64,000 nt of DNA from Clostridia bacterium (GCA_018433675.1 JAHDQS010000004.1:16285-80284); one strand, 5' to 3'. Counted from the stretch's first letter, positions 8,403-18,090 are shown. Notes: generated by a model not told the origin, from the letters alone. A program made the numbers and translations.

Positions 8403-8460
8403 AGAGGCAAAGGGTGGCCTTGTGGATCAGGGCACATGAGATGGGCCGGTCTTTGCCTCT
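8403..8460 (+). other. Intercistronic hairpin between tctC and tctB
   Basis: AGAGGCAAAG (8403-8412) pairs perfectly with CTTTGCCTCT (8451-8460), and the enclosed sequence can add GTGGCC/GGGCCGGT pairing. No T run follows. Such hairpins after binding-protein genes often protect the upstream mRNA so that the receptor exceeds its membrane partners; that role is inferred. Confidence 0.5.
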
Positions 8461-8490
8461 TCCTGACAATATTCTAAACAGGGGGAATAA

Positions 8491-8919
8491 ATGTTGGCAC
8501 TCGTACAAATGATTGAGTCTGTCATAATATTTCTTGTTTGCGTTGCAGCGTGGCTTTCTTCTGGGAGTTACCCGGATGCTGCGGCAATGGTGCCCAGGTT
8601 GGTGTCGGCTGTTGCGGCTTTCTTGTCAGTGATGATGTTTTTTTCCAGTCTCAAAAAGTATAGGGCGGGAAACGATAAACCGGCAGCACTCATCAACGAA
8701 AAAGTTATAAAATATTTTTTCATTATAGTTATATATCTGGCTGGGATTAAGCTAGTGGGATTTTATGTTTCAACAACGATATATCTCATTGGTGCAAGCC
8801 TTTACTTGAAAGCTAAAAAGAGAAATATCGCGATAGCAACTGTGTCTTTTATCCTGTTTTGTTTTGTGTTTTTCTATCTGATCTTGGGGCTAAAAATGCC
8901 TGCAGGGTATCTTTTCTAG
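8491..8919 (+). CDS. tctB: Tripartite tricarboxylate transporter small membrane subunit TctB
   Basis: Small integral membrane protein of 142 residues with four predicted transmembrane segments (about residues 4-20, 35-50, 70-88 and 105-138) and a basic cytoplasmic loop (KKYRAGNDKPA). The size, the segment SGSYPDAAAMVPRLVSA and the location directly before tctA identify it as TctB, the poorly conserved accessory subunit of the sodium- or proton-driven tripartite carboxylate transporter. GGGGG precedes the ATG. It depends on TctA and TctC for function. Confidence 0.85.
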   Translation: MLALVQMIESVIIFLVCVAAWLSSGSYPDAAAMVPRLVSAVAAFLSVMMFFSSLKKYRAGNDKPAALINEKVIKYFFIIVIYLAGIKLVGFYVSTTIYLIGASLYLKAKKRNIAIATVSFILFCFVFFYLILGLKMPAGYLF

Positions 8920-8984
8920 GTAATAATTTGTTGTTGCTCAAAAGGGCATTTTGTCCGTCCCAATAAAGTATGAGGTGATTAGCA

Positions 8985-10460
8985 ATGAATATTGAAGGAA
9001 TGTTAGGTGGACTCGAGTATCTGTTACAGGTTCAGAACTTGCTGCTTCTATTGGTCGGTGTAATTATTGGTACAATTGTGGGTGCTCTTCCCGGAATGGG
9101 AGCAAGCCTGCCAGTTGCTTTACTTCTGCCGGTTACGTATACGATGAGAATGGATACGGCGCTAATGTTTTTAATGTCTATTTTCTGTGGCTCTATGTAC
9201 GGTGGTTCCATTGCAGCAATGCTGTTTAATGTGCCCGGCACCGGCTCTTCCGCTGCTACCGCCCTTGACGGGTATCCACTGGCAGAAAAAGGCCGAGCCG
9301 GGGATGCTCTGACGGCTGCGGTTATAGCATCATTTGTAGGTACCTGCGTAGGAACATTTGCACTCTTGTTTTTTGCTCCGCCGCTAGCAAAAGCCGCTCT
9401 TTCGTTCGGTCCTCCGGAGTATTGTGTGCTCGGATTATTCGGTCTTACTATTATAGCGACTCTCGCCGGTAAAAATGTCGTCCAGGGAGCTATAGCCGGG
9501 TGTTTGGGAATGCTTGCCTCTTGCATCGGTATGGATAGTATAACAGGAACGAGCCGGTTTGCGTTTGATCAGATTTATCTCTATGACGGAATCAATCTGG
9601 TATGGATGGTTGTCGGGCTCTTTGGTGTTTCCCAAAGCTTTAAACTGATCCAAAAACTTGACGGGTACGGGGAAGCAATCGAAATCCAGGATTACAGCAT
9701 TAAAGATTCGATTAGACTCGTATGCAAGGACTGGAAGAATATGATCAGATCAGGTATTGTCGGTACCGTCATCGGAGCTATCCCTGGCACTGGTGGTTCG
9801 GTTGCTAACTGGGTAAGCTACGACTTGGCCAAGCGATTCTCAAAAAACTCGAAGGAATTTGGGAAAGGAGCCGTGTCAGGCGTTATTGCCAGCGAGGCGG
9901 CAAACAATGGAGTTGTTGGCGGCGCGCTTATTCCTACACTTACTTTAGGAATTCCAGGCAGTGAAGTGACTGCTATATTACTTGGCGGTATGCTGATTGC
10001 CGGTATTGATCCCGGGCCAAATCTCTTTATCAAGCAGGGAGATTACATGTATTCTCTGACCTTCAGCCTTTTCTTGAGCGGTACGTTGTTTTTGTTCCTT
10101 GGTCTTTTCGGGGCGAAGTACTTTGCCAAAGTGTTGAAAATACCGAATGCTATCTTTGCTCCGATGATTATATGTCTGGCAGCGATAGGTGCTTACAGTG
10201 TTAAACAGCAGTTTTACGGGATAGTTATTATGTTCGTAATCGGCGTCCTGGCATATTTTCTGAAGAATACCGGATTCCCGCTTCCACCCATGCTGATCGG
10301 CCTGATTCTGGGGCCAATTGTTGAAAGTAATTTGAACCGTTCACTGATTATATCTCGCGGCAGTTGGAGTATCTTTGTCACAAGACCTATTTGCATAGCG
10401 TTTTTGTTTCTTGCCGTTGCCTCTATAGGATGGGCCGTTTATCAGGCTAGAACCAGCTAA
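8985..10460 (+). CDS. tctA: Tripartite tricarboxylate transporter large permease TctA
   Basis: Main membrane permease of the TctABC system, 491 residues, with about 12 hydrophobic segments. The family hallmarks are present twice, reflecting its internal repeat: GALPGMGASLPVALLLPVTY near residue 33 and GAIPGTGGSVANWVSYD near 264. Further conserved stretches are GSMYGGSIAAMLFNVPGTG and TLGIPGSEVTAILLGGM. It uses an ion gradient to import the carboxylate delivered by TctC. The complete C-B-A order inside the same operon as catabolic enzymes shows that it feeds the pathway encoded here. Confidence 0.95.
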   Translation: MNIEGMLGGLEYLLQVQNLLLLLVGVIIGTIVGALPGMGASLPVALLLPVTYTMRMDTALMFLMSIFCGSMYGGSIAAMLFNVPGTGSSAATALDGYPLAEKGRAGDALTAAVIASFVGTCVGTFALLFFAPPLAKAALSFGPPEYCVLGLFGLTIIATLAGKNVVQGAIAGCLGMLASCIGMDSITGTSRFAFDQIYLYDGINLVWMVVGLFGVSQSFKLIQKLDGYGEAIEIQDYSIKDSIRLVCKDWKNMIRSGIVGTVIGAIPGTGGSVANWVSYDLAKRFSKNSKEFGKGAVSGVIASEAANNGVVGGALIPTLTLGIPGSEVTAILLGGMLIAGIDPGPNLFIKQGDYMYSLTFSLFLSGTLFLFLGLFGAKYFAKVLKIPNAIFAPMIICLAAIGAYSVKQQFYGIVIMFVIGVLAYFLKNTGFPLPPMLIGLILGPIVESNLNRSLIISRGSWSIFVTRPICIAFLFLAVASIGWAVYQARTS

Positions 10461-10485
10461 GGATAACACCTAAAGGAGAAAGCAT

Positions 10486-11874
10486 ATGGATCTTATCGAA
10501 AAAATTGCGGATTATGTATTGGAAACTGACACCAATGCTATTCCAAATGATGACTTAAGAATAGCAAAAATGTTTTTATTGGACTCAGTTGGCGTAGGCT
10601 TTGCCGGTTCTACCGCGATGGGTGTTAACAGCATGGTTGAGCAGTTGTCGGAATGGGGTGGAAAAGAAGAGGCTCGGCTGCTTGTGTTTCCTAATCGATT
10701 GCCGGCACCTTGGGCTGCGTACGCAAATGCATTAATGATGCATGCACGGGACTTTGACGACGTGCATGATGTGGCTGGGATCCATGCAAATGCACCGGTA
10801 TTGGGCACTCTTTTGGCTGCTTCAGAATTGTCGGGTAGAGAAGTTGCGGGCAAGGATTTTCTCAGTGCGCAAATAATCGGTATTGATCTTGCCGCGCGGC
10901 TTGCAATGTCTGTTCCGCACCGCAAAAGCGGTTGGCACGCATCCTCAGTGTTTGGGATTATGGGGGCGGTGGCGGCAGGAGGGCGGCTTTTAGGGCTGAC
11001 CAGGGACGAGTTGGTCAACGCATTTGGCATCGCTTACAGTCAGATGTCCGGCAACCGTCAATGCATGTTAGACGATGCCCTGACTAAAAGGATGCAGCCG
11101 GCGTTTGCCGCACAAAACGCAGTTATATCATTACTTTATGCCAAAAGGGGAATTCAAGGTGCGAAAAATATTATTGAGGGGAAATATGGGGTAGGTTTCA
11201 CATATTTTAATCAAGCCTTAGATAAAGAATGTTTATTGCATGAACTGGGTAACTATTTTGAAATCAGGCGACTGGCCATTAAACCATATCCCTGCTGCAG
11301 AGGTTGTCATGCTGCGATTGACGCCGCTCTTGAGCTGCGAGAAAAAGAGGAATGGATAGGCAAAAAAATTGAATCTGTCAGGATTCTGACCAGTCTGAGG
11401 ACAAAGGTGCAGATTGGGGAGCCGACTAATCCCCATGGAATGACACAAGTTGGCGCCCAGTTTAGCATTCCTTATACTGTGGCCACCGCCTGGCTGAAAG
11501 GCAAGGTGGGACTTGATGATTTCATGGGTTCAGCCCTAAGCGACCAGCAGATACTCGAGTTAGCCGGAAAGGTTGAGGTAGACGTAGATCCTGACCTGCC
11601 GGATCCTATGATGGGGATTCCTCAAACCATTGAATTCAAAGCGGTCGATGGGCAGAAGAGAGTCATGGTGGTAAGCAGTCGCTCAGGCTGTCCGGAAAAA
11701 CCGTTGTCAAACCATAGAATTAAGGCGAAGTTCGAAAACTGTTTAAAATTTTCTCAGGAACATGTCAGCGAAGACCACAGCTCGGAAATTCTAAATAGTA
11801 TCATGAATATTGAAAATTCAAGAGATGTTAATAAAGATATTCATGTAATTTATGGGAGAAGGACTGTGGAATAA
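10486..11874 (+). CDS. MmgE/PrpD family protein (first copy)
   Basis: Member of the MmgE/PrpD family, 462 residues. The family includes 2-methylcitrate dehydratase, cis-aconitate decarboxylase and iminodisuccinate epimerase. The N-terminal helical domain carries the signature HARDFDDVHDVAGIHANAPVL near residue 86 (Asp-Asp-X-X-His with a following His). The C-terminal lid region begins around KPYPCCRGCHAAIDAAL near 266. AAAGGAGA precedes the ATG by about 8 bases, 25 bases after tctA. It shares its general plan with the next gene but the two differ in many positions, so they are probably separate enzymes or a heteromeric pair. Likely roles are dehydration/hydration or epimerisation of the imported polycarboxylate. 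Confidence 0.88.
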   Translation: MDLIEKIADYVLETDTNAIPNDDLRIAKMFLLDSVGVGFAGSTAMGVNSMVEQLSEWGGKEEARLLVFPNRLPAPWAAYANALMMHARDFDDVHDVAGIHANAPVLGTLLAASELSGREVAGKDFLSAQIIGIDLAARLAMSVPHRKSGWHASSVFGIMGAVAAGGRLLGLTRDELVNAFGIAYSQMSGNRQCMLDDALTKRMQPAFAAQNAVISLLYAKRGIQGAKNIIEGKYGVGFTYFNQALDKECLLHELGNYFEIRRLAIKPYPCCRGCHAAIDAALELREKEEWIGKKIESVRILTSLRTKVQIGEPTNPHGMTQVGAQFSIPYTVATAWLKGKVGLDDFMGSALSDQQILELAGKVEVDVDPDLPDPMMGIPQTIEFKAVDGQKRVMVVSSRSGCPEKPLSNHRIKAKFENCLKFSQEHVSEDHSSEILNSIMNIENSRDVNKDIHVIYGRRTVE

Positions 11875-12014
11875 ATGCGGGAGATCACTCGGCAAGGTAC
11901 TAATTATTAGGAATGACAAAAGTGTTAACGACATATTACTTGACACCAACGGATATCAACATTTGTGGAGAAATAGGCGGAACAATCGATCAATACCATT
12001 TGGAGATGAGGGCG

Positions 12015-13379
12015 ATGAACGAAACTTCTTTAACGATGAAATGTGCCGATTTTATTAATAACCTGGACTATCGGAGGCTACCTTCTGAAGCAATCGAAAT
12101 GGCGAAGGACTGTTTTATTGATTTTTTGGGGTGTGTGATTTCAGGCAGTGTCACACCGGAGGCGAAGATTATTCTCGATTTTGCAGCCGGTAATCCCGGT
12201 TTATCCGAAGCTACCGTTTTAGGAGTATGGAGGAAAGACTCCCTGTTGAATGCCGCTATGGCCAATGCCTTTAACTGTCACATACACGAAATGGACGATG
12301 TGCATAAGGCCTCAGTGCAGCATCCCGGTGCACCAGTCATAAGCAGTGCTTTGGCTGTAGGCGAAGCTTACGGCAAAAGTGGTAAAGAGCTGATAGAAGC
12401 AATAGTCGCGGGCTACGATGTAGTGTTGCGTGTCGGAGAAGCAGTGATGCCGTCACATTACAGTTTCTGGCATACCACCGGAACATGCGGGACATTCGGA
12501 GCTACGGCAAGTGCTGGGAAACTTATGGGGCTGACTCCTGATGAACTTACGAATGCGTTAGGTAATGCTGGGTCACAGGCCACCGGGCTGTGGCAATTTA
12601 TTGAAGACAATGCTATGACCAAATACCTCCATTGCGGTAAAGCTGCATATAATGGGGCTTTAGCGGCGATTTTGGCCCGGAGAGGACTGACCGGGGCAAA
12701 AAGGATACTGGAAGGTGAACAGGGTTTTGTCAAGGCAACCAGCACTGAAACAAATCCTGCAGAAAAATTCAGCAGCTTGGGGTCAAAATACAAAATATTA
12801 GAAACTAGTTTCAAGCCCTTTGCCTCCTGTCGGCACACTCATCCCACGATTAGCGCGATTTTAAACCTAAGAAAGAAATATAACCTCAGTACGGCAGAAG
12901 TTTCGAAGGTTAAGATTAAAACGTATCAAACGGCAACAGAGATTGCCAGGAATAACAAATACTACCCGGATTCACGCGCCGCAAAGTTCAGTCTTGTTTA
13001 CTGCGCCGCTGCAGCATTATATTTCGGAGCACTGCCGTTGCAAGCCTTTACGCCGGAAGCGTTGCAGAATGAAAAAATCCTGAGGGTAGCAAAAAATACT
13101 GTTATTAATGTTGACGAGGAAATAAACCGGGCTTTTCCGGGAAAATGGATGACCCGAGTCGAGCTGCACACAAAAGATCGGTGTTTTACGGAAACAGTGG
13201 AATATCCATTGGGAGATCCGGAAAATCCGATGACAGAAAGAAATATTTATGATAAGTTCATGGATTTGGTGATGCCCGTAATAGGGAAAGAAAAGGCCGA
13301 TTCCATCTATCAGAAGTGCCGGGAATTAGAACAGACAAGTGATATAGCAAAGTTTTTTATGGAGGTCATTCAGCAATAA
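12015..13379 (+). CDS. MmgE/PrpD family protein (second copy)
   Basis: Second MmgE/PrpD protein, 454 residues from the ATG chosen here. An in-frame ATG at 11913 would add 34 residues unlike any family N-terminus, whereas the ATG at 12006 or 12015 gives the usual opening (CADFINNLDYRRLPSEAIEMAK), with GGAG and AGGG just upstream. The active-site signature NCHIHEMDDVHKASVQHPGA and the SCRHTHPTISAIL segment are intact. It clusters with the first copy, the lyase and the transporter. In known cases the family acts on 2-methylcitrate, cis-aconitate or iminodisuccinate; which applies here cannot be read from sequence alone. Confidence 0.88.
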   Translation: MNETSLTMKCADFINNLDYRRLPSEAIEMAKDCFIDFLGCVISGSVTPEAKIILDFAAGNPGLSEATVLGVWRKDSLLNAAMANAFNCHIHEMDDVHKASVQHPGAPVISSALAVGEAYGKSGKELIEAIVAGYDVVLRVGEAVMPSHYSFWHTTGTCGTFGATASAGKLMGLTPDELTNALGNAGSQATGLWQFIEDNAMTKYLHCGKAAYNGALAAILARRGLTGAKRILEGEQGFVKATSTETNPAEKFSSLGSKYKILETSFKPFASCRHTHPTISAILNLRKKYNLSTAEVSKVKIKTYQTATEIARNNKYYPDSRAAKFSLVYCAAAALYFGALPLQAFTPEALQNEKILRVAKNTVINVDEEINRAFPGKWMTRVELHTKDRCFTETVEYPLGDPENPMTERNIYDKFMDLVMPVIGKEKADSIYQKCRELEQTSDIAKFFMEVIQQ

Positions 13380-13503
13380 ACCCGTTTGGATTTTTCAAAG
13401 ATGCCCAAAGGAGCTATAAAAAACCGTTCTGATACCAGCAAGCGGTCAATTGTTGAAGGTAAAGCAAATCATTTTTTCTAGACAAAGGGAGTGAAACGTC
13501 GCA

Positions 13504-14385
13504 ATGTTTAATGAAAAAAAGCTTTATGATGACGTGTCTGAACTGGTATTCCGGTCAGTGACCGGGATATCCGCAGATGTAAAAATGTTGATGGAAAAAG
13601 CATTGAAAAAGGAGACTAATCCGACAGCTGTTAGCATGATCAAAGCCATGCTGGAAAACGTAGAAATGGCAAAAGAGGAGACCAAGCCTGTCTGTCAGTC
13701 GCCGGGATATCCCACCGTTTATATTACTTGTGGCGAAAAGTCGCTTTTCAGTGACATCAAAGAGATGTTTAAAAAAGCAATCTGCGAAGGGACGGAAAGA
13801 GGTCTGTTGCGGCCAAGCATGGTGCATCCGTTAACGAGGGAAAATTCAGGGAACAATTCGGGAGAAGGTGTTCCCAATTTTGAAATAGATTGTGTTCCAG
13901 GCCAGGAATACCTGGAAATGATCATAAGTTTCAAAGGATGCGGGGCAGAATTGGGGAACGCCATGCAAATTATGACGACGGCAAAACTAGGGAAAGACCT
14001 GGTAGGTTTAAAGAAATTTATTTTGGAGACTGTGATCAATGCTGGAGGGAAGCCGTGTCCGCCCTTTGCAGTGGGGGTGGGGATTGGAGGACAAATGGAT
14101 GTAGCTTGTAAGCTGAGCAGGAAAGCGGTCAGCACACGGCGCTGGGATGATAAAAACCCCAATCCGCTATACGGTGCGTTAGAAGAAGAGCTATTGGAGA
14201 AAATCAATGAGTTAGGTCTTGGAGCTGCAGGAACAGGCGGGGATACTGTTGCACTGGCGGTAAAAATAAACGGAGTAGCGACACATACAGCCATTGCCCC
14301 TGTTGCTATCAACTTTCACTGTTGGGTAGCCCGTAGGGCAGGCATTAGGCTTTATCCGGACGGTAAAAAAGAGATCATATTCTAG
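13504..14385 (+). CDS. fumA: Class I (Fe-S) fumarate hydratase, alpha subunit
   Basis: Alpha subunit (293 residues) of the two-subunit [4Fe-4S] fumarase / L-tartrate dehydratase family, which hydrates fumarate to L-malate. The three conserved cysteines expected to hold the cluster lie in CQSPGYPTVYI near residue 64, FKGCGAELGN near 145, and GKPCPPFAVGVGIGG near 182. The start ATG follows AAAGGGAGTG. The gene is directly followed by the beta subunit 14 bases later. It is distinguished from tartrate dehydratase only by context: the operon makes fumarate through the lyase and consumes malate with malic enzyme. Oxygen sensitivity of the cluster fits an anaerobe. Confidence 0.88.
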   Translation: MFNEKKLYDDVSELVFRSVTGISADVKMLMEKALKKETNPTAVSMIKAMLENVEMAKEETKPVCQSPGYPTVYITCGEKSLFSDIKEMFKKAICEGTERGLLRPSMVHPLTRENSGNNSGEGVPNFEIDCVPGQEYLEMIISFKGCGAELGNAMQIMTTAKLGKDLVGLKKFILETVINAGGKPCPPFAVGVGIGGQMDVACKLSRKAVSTRRWDDKNPNPLYGALEEELLEKINELGLGAAGTGGDTVALAVKINGVATHTAIAPVAINFHCWVARRAGIRLYPDGKKEIIF

Positions 14386-14399
14386 GAGGTTACAGTAAA

Positions 14400-14987
14400 A
14401 TGAGTGAGAAAATACTGTCGGTCCCGTTAAAAGAAGAAGATATCAGAGAATTGAAGGCAGGGGACGTAGTATACCTGAAAGGTTCTATTTATACTTCCAG
14501 GGATATGGGTCATCTGAACATCAAAGACAAGCTGGAGAAGGGTGAAGAACTTCCTGAGAGTTTCCAGGGTTCTGCCATCTTCCATGCCGGCCCCGTGGTA
14601 TTAAAAAAAGGGGATGCTTGGGAGCTGGTTGTGATAGGGCCGACTACCAGCATCAGAATGGAACCTTATGCTGAAATGGTAGGAAAACTGGGAGTAAAAG
14701 CTATCGTTGGCAAAGGAGGAATGGCAGAAGAAACCCTTACAGCATGCGGTAAGTACGGGTATGTTTATTTACAGGCGGCTCCCGGGTGTGCAGTCAAACT
14801 GGCCAGAGGGATTGAGAAAATAGAAGATGTTCATTGGTTGGAACTGGGAATCCCCGAAGCAATGTGGGACTTAAAGGCTAAAAAGTTTGGGCCTCTTGTT
14901 GTTGGAATGGATACACACGATAACAGCATTTACAAAGAACTAAAGGAAAAAGCTCTGGATAAAATTACTGACTGGTACAAATCGTAA
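14400..14987 (+). CDS. fumB: Class I fumarate hydratase, beta subunit
   Basis: Beta subunit (195 residues) of the Fe-S fumarase / tartrate dehydratase pair. It matches the C-terminal domain of single-chain class I fumarases: LKAGDVVYLKGSIYTSRD near residue 19, AIFHAGPVV near 59, and GPTTSIRMEPYAEMVGKLG near 81, the swivelling substrate-binding domain. AGGAGG precedes the ATG with the usual spacing. Its position 14 bases after the alpha gene supports an obligate complex. L-tartrate dehydratase remains an alternative substrate assignment. Confidence 0.88.
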   Translation: MSEKILSVPLKEEDIRELKAGDVVYLKGSIYTSRDMGHLNIKDKLEKGEELPESFQGSAIFHAGPVVLKKGDAWELVVIGPTTSIRMEPYAEMVGKLGVKAIVGKGGMAEETLTACGKYGYVYLQAAPGCAVKLARGIEKIEDVHWLELGIPEAMWDLKAKKFGPLVVGMDTHDNSIYKELKEKALDKITDWYKS

Positions 14988-15029
14988 AAACTGTTGTAAA
15001 AATGTTTATAAATAAAGGAGGAAAACATA

Positions 15030-16415
15030 ATGGAATACAGGATTGAAAAAGATACCATGGGTGAAATAAAAGTTCCTGCGGATAAACTGTGGGCGGCTCA
15101 GACCCAAAGGAGTTTTGAAAACTTTAAAATAGGGACGGAAAAAATGCCGATTGAGATCATTCGCGCTTTCGCCATTTTAAAAAAAGCGGCAGCTTTGGCT
15201 AATAACAAACTGGGACAAATGGACAAAGAAAAGTCCGAAGCGATAACGAAAGTCTGCGATGAAATACTAGACGGAAAACTAGATGGCAACTTTCCGTTGG
15301 CGGTCTGGCAAACAGGGAGCGGTACACAATCCAATATGAACCTGAACGAAGTCATTGCTAATCGTGCTAACCAAATCTTGGACGAGAAAAAGATCCACCC
15401 CAATGATCATGTCAATAAAGCTCAGAGTTCCAACGATACCTTTCCCACAGCTATGCACATCGCGGCCGTGATAGAATTGGAAGACAAGTTGTTGCCGGCG
15501 ATTGGTGCTTTGAAGAAGACCTTTGCACAGAAGATAGATGATTACAACAACATCATCAAAACCGGACGTACTCACCTGCAAGACGCAACACCGTTAACAC
15601 TTGGGCAGGAGATCAGCGGCTGGCATAAGATGCTCGAAAAATCCGAGAATATGATCAAGGACAGCCTGGAACATCTGAGGGAGCTGGCCTTAGGAGGTAC
15701 AGCCGTAGGGACTGGACTTAACACCCATCCAGAATTTGGCGTCAAGGTGGCTACAGAGATTAGTGTGCTTACGGGTAAAAAATTCGTAACTGCGCAAAAC
15801 AAATTTCATTCCTTAACCAGCAAAGACGAACTTGTTTTTGCCCATGGCGCCTTAAAAGCCTTGGCAGCAGACCTAATGAAAATCGCCAATGACGTAAGAT
15901 GGTTGGCTAGCGGTCCGCGTTGCGGTATAGGAGAACTTAGTATACCCGAAAACGAGCCGGGTAGTTCTATTATGCCGGGTAAAGTAAATCCCACCCAGTG
16001 TGAAGCCCTCACCATGGTGGTATGTCAAATAATGGGCAACGATGTTGCCGTCGGCCTGGCAGCTAGCCAGGGTAATTTCCAGCTCAATGTCTTCATGCCG
16101 GTCTGCATCTATAATTTCCTGCAATCGGTTAGGCTACTTGTTGATGCCATCAACTCTTTCAACAATAACTGCGCTGTAGGTATTAAGCCTAACAGGGAGA
16201 AAATCCAATACTTCCTGGAAAATTCTTTGATGCTGGTTACAGCATTGAATCCTTATATCGGCTACGATAACGCTGCCAAAATTGCAAAGACAGCTCATGC
16301 TGAAGGGGCAACATTAAAAGAAACGGCACAGAAACTCAATATCCTCACGGAAGAAGAATTCGACAAATACGTCAGACCTGAAAACATGGTAGGGCCAAAG
16401 GAGGCAAAAAAATGA
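15030..16415 (+). CDS. fumC: Class II fumarate hydratase FumC
   Basis: Iron-independent fumarase of the fumarase/aspartase superfamily, 461 residues, interconverting fumarate and L-malate. The motifs are [20 protein letters not shown] near residue 91, [19 protein letters not shown] near 126, [16 protein letters not shown] near 174, and the signature [16 protein letters not shown] near 310. Aspartase is close in sequence and cannot be excluded entirely, but the [16 protein letters not shown] form is typical of FumC. GGAGG precedes the ATG. It lies right after the class I fumarase genes, so the operon carries two unrelated fumarases, and its end overlaps the malic enzyme gene by four bases, showing translational coupling. 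Confidence 0.9.
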   Translation: MEYRIEKDTMGEIKVPADKLWAAQTQRSFENFKIGTEKMPIEIIRAFAILKKAAALANNKLGQMDKEKSEAITKVCDEILDGKLDGNFPLAVWQTGSGTQSNMNLNEVIANRANQILDEKKIHPNDHVNKAQSSNDTFPTAMHIAAVIELEDKLLPAIGALKKTFAQKIDDYNNIIKTGRTHLQDATPLTLGQEISGWHKMLEKSENMIKDSLEHLRELALGGTAVGTGLNTHPEFGVKVATEISVLTGKKFVTAQNKFHSLTSKDELVFAHGALKALAADLMKIANDVRWLASGPRCGIGELSIPENEPGSSIMPGKVNPTQCEALTMVVCQIMGNDVAVGLAASQGNFQLNVFMPVCIYNFLQSVRLLVDAINSFNNNCAVGIKPNREKIQYFLENSLMLVTALNPYIGYDNAAKIAKTAHAEGATLKETAQKLNILTEEEFDKYVRPENMVGPKEAKK

Positions 16416-17641
16416 ACTACAACGAAATGGCCGTAAAGATGCATAAAGAGCTGAAAGGAAAACTAGAAGTAAAAAGCAAAGTGCCCGCACAAAACAAGGA
16501 TGACCTTTCGGTGGCCTATACGCCGGGAGTAGCCGAACCTTGCCGGTTGATCGACAAGGACAAAAACGCTGTTTGGGATTACACCATCAAGTCCAACTAT
16601 ATTGCTGTCGTATCAGATGGAACAGCAGTGCTCGGTTTGGGGGATATTGGTCCTGAGGCAGCCATGCCCGTAATGGAAGGAAAATGTGTGCTCTTCAAAG
16701 AGTTCGGTGGAGTGGATGCCATACCTCTTTGCGTTGATACAAAAGATATGGACGAGATCGTTAAACTTGTCGTTCAACTAGCTCCGTCCTTTGGAGGAAT
16801 TAATCTTGAAGACATCAGCGGACCGAGATGTTTTGAAATAGAAAGGAAGCTTAAAGCAAAACTTGATATTCCCATTTTCCATGACGACCAGCACGGGACG
16901 GCAGTAGTAGTATTAAGCGGGTTGATCAACGCACTTAAACTGGTTAAAAAGCAATTTTCGGAAATAGAAGTGGTTGTAAGTGGTGCAGGTGCTGCCGGAA
17001 TCAGCACGACGAGACTTTTAAATGTCTTTGGAGTTAAAAACGTTATTCTCTGTGACAAAAACGGAGCTATCTACGAAGGGCGTCAAGTCGGTATGAACTC
17101 TGAGAAAGAGATATTAGCCAGGGAAACCAACAAAAACAAAGAGAAAGGTACACTGGCCGATATTATTAGAGGTAAGGATGTTTTCATCGGCGTGTCGGCT
17201 CCGGGGCTGTTGACCAAAGAAATGGTGAAATCCATGAATAAGGACGCGGTTGTATTTGCCATGGCTAACCCCACGCCGGAAATATTCCCCAATGAAGCCA
17301 AGGAAGCAGGAGCAAGGATAGTGGGGACAGGTCGTTCAGATTACGCCAATCAAGTCAATAACGTGTTGGCTTTCCCGGGCATCTTCAGGGGCGCGCTTGA
17401 TGTGATGGCCAAGGATATCAATGAGGAGATGAAAAAAGCCGCAGCCTATGCTCTGGCGGGAATAATCACAACGGAAGAACTTAACGATGAGTATGTAATA
17501 CCCAAGGCTTTCGATTTAAGAGTCGGACCGAGGGTAGCTGCTGCCGTGGCCGAAGCCGCCGTGAAATCGGGAGTAGCTCGTAAAAATACAACCTGTGAAG
17601 AAGAATTGGAACTAGCCATGAAGATTATGAAACAGAATTAA
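16412..17641 (+). CDS. Malic enzyme (malate dehydrogenase, oxaloacetate-decarboxylating)
   Basis: Short-form bacterial malic enzyme, 409 residues, decarboxylating L-malate to pyruvate with reduction of NAD(P). Family blocks are [11 protein letters not shown] near residue 31, [15 protein letters not shown] near 75, the substrate/metal segment [11 protein letters not shown] near 133, [11 protein letters not shown] near 155, and the Rossmann loop GAGAAGIS near 191. The phosphotransacetylase-like tail found in long enzymes is absent. The ATG overlaps the fumC stop (ATGA). As last gene of the operon it supplies pyruvate and reducing power from the fumarate released upstream. Confidence 0.93.
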   Translation: MNYNEMAVKMHKELKGKLEVKSKVPAQNKDDLSVAYTPGVAEPCRLIDKDKNAVWDYTIKSNYIAVVSDGTAVLGLGDIGPEAAMPVMEGKCVLFKEFGGVDAIPLCVDTKDMDEIVKLVVQLAPSFGGINLEDISGPRCFEIERKLKAKLDIPIFHDDQHGTAVVVLSGLINALKLVKKQFSEIEVVVSGAGAAGISTTRLLNVFGVKNVILCDKNGAIYEGRQVGMNSEKEILARETNKNKEKGTLADIIRGKDVFIGVSAPGLLTKEMVKSMNKDAVVFAMANPTPEIFPNEAKEAGARIVGTGRSDYANQVNNVLAFPGIFRGALDVMAKDINEEMKKAAAYALAGIITTEELNDEYVIPKAFDLRVGPRVAAAVAEAAVKSGVARKNTTCEEELELAMKIMKQN

Positions 17642-17673
17642 GTATCAGATTCTGGAAAAAAGTAACACATAAC

Positions 17674-17726
17674 GACTCAATGACACAAAGAGCAGCCACT
17701 CAGATGGTTCTTTGTGTCATTGAGTC
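17674..17726 (+). terminator. Strong hairpin at the end of the carboxylate operon
   Basis: GACTCAATGACACAAAGA (17674-17691) and TCTTTGTGTCATTGAGTC (17709-17726) form a perfect 18-bp stem with a 17-base loop. The T-run after it is poor on the plus strand. Position after the last operon gene suggests a terminator or 3' processing barrier. I see no convincing gene between 17727 and 18090. Confidence 0.6.
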
Positions 17727-18090
17727 TTAAAAATATCTAACAGGGATTGTCCATTGCAAGAACCCAAAAGAGAACAGCTGGCAGGCTTTGCAAGGAAAAA
17801 GTGGAATTCGGAATCAAACTTGACATCAGCATTTGAATTATTACAAGTTATCGTTGCGGAAAACAATGAAAGCCGGTTTAAAGGAAAAGTAGGTTGGTAC
17901 TGTGCCTTTGTTAATCCAAGGACAGAGAGTTGTGAGCTGACGCTTATTAACATTATGTCATTATTTTAGATATATTTTTGACGGGGTTTGTCACCAAAAT
18001 TGGACATCTTGAATAACATGTACAAAGATGAGAAGCATTCTGCTTTTGCTTTTCGTTAACTTATTACCCAGTTCAAGGAGGAAAGAGAAA

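Noticed and set aside
11913..12014. Longer N-terminus of the second MmgE/PrpD protein
   Set aside because: The extra 34 residues do not match the family opening, and better ribosome sites precede ATG 12006/12015.
17754..17969. Plus-strand frame of 71 codons after the operon terminator
   Set aside because: TTG start without a convincing ribosome site, no recognisable motif, and no neighbour support. The minus-strand frame 17717-17953 is no better.
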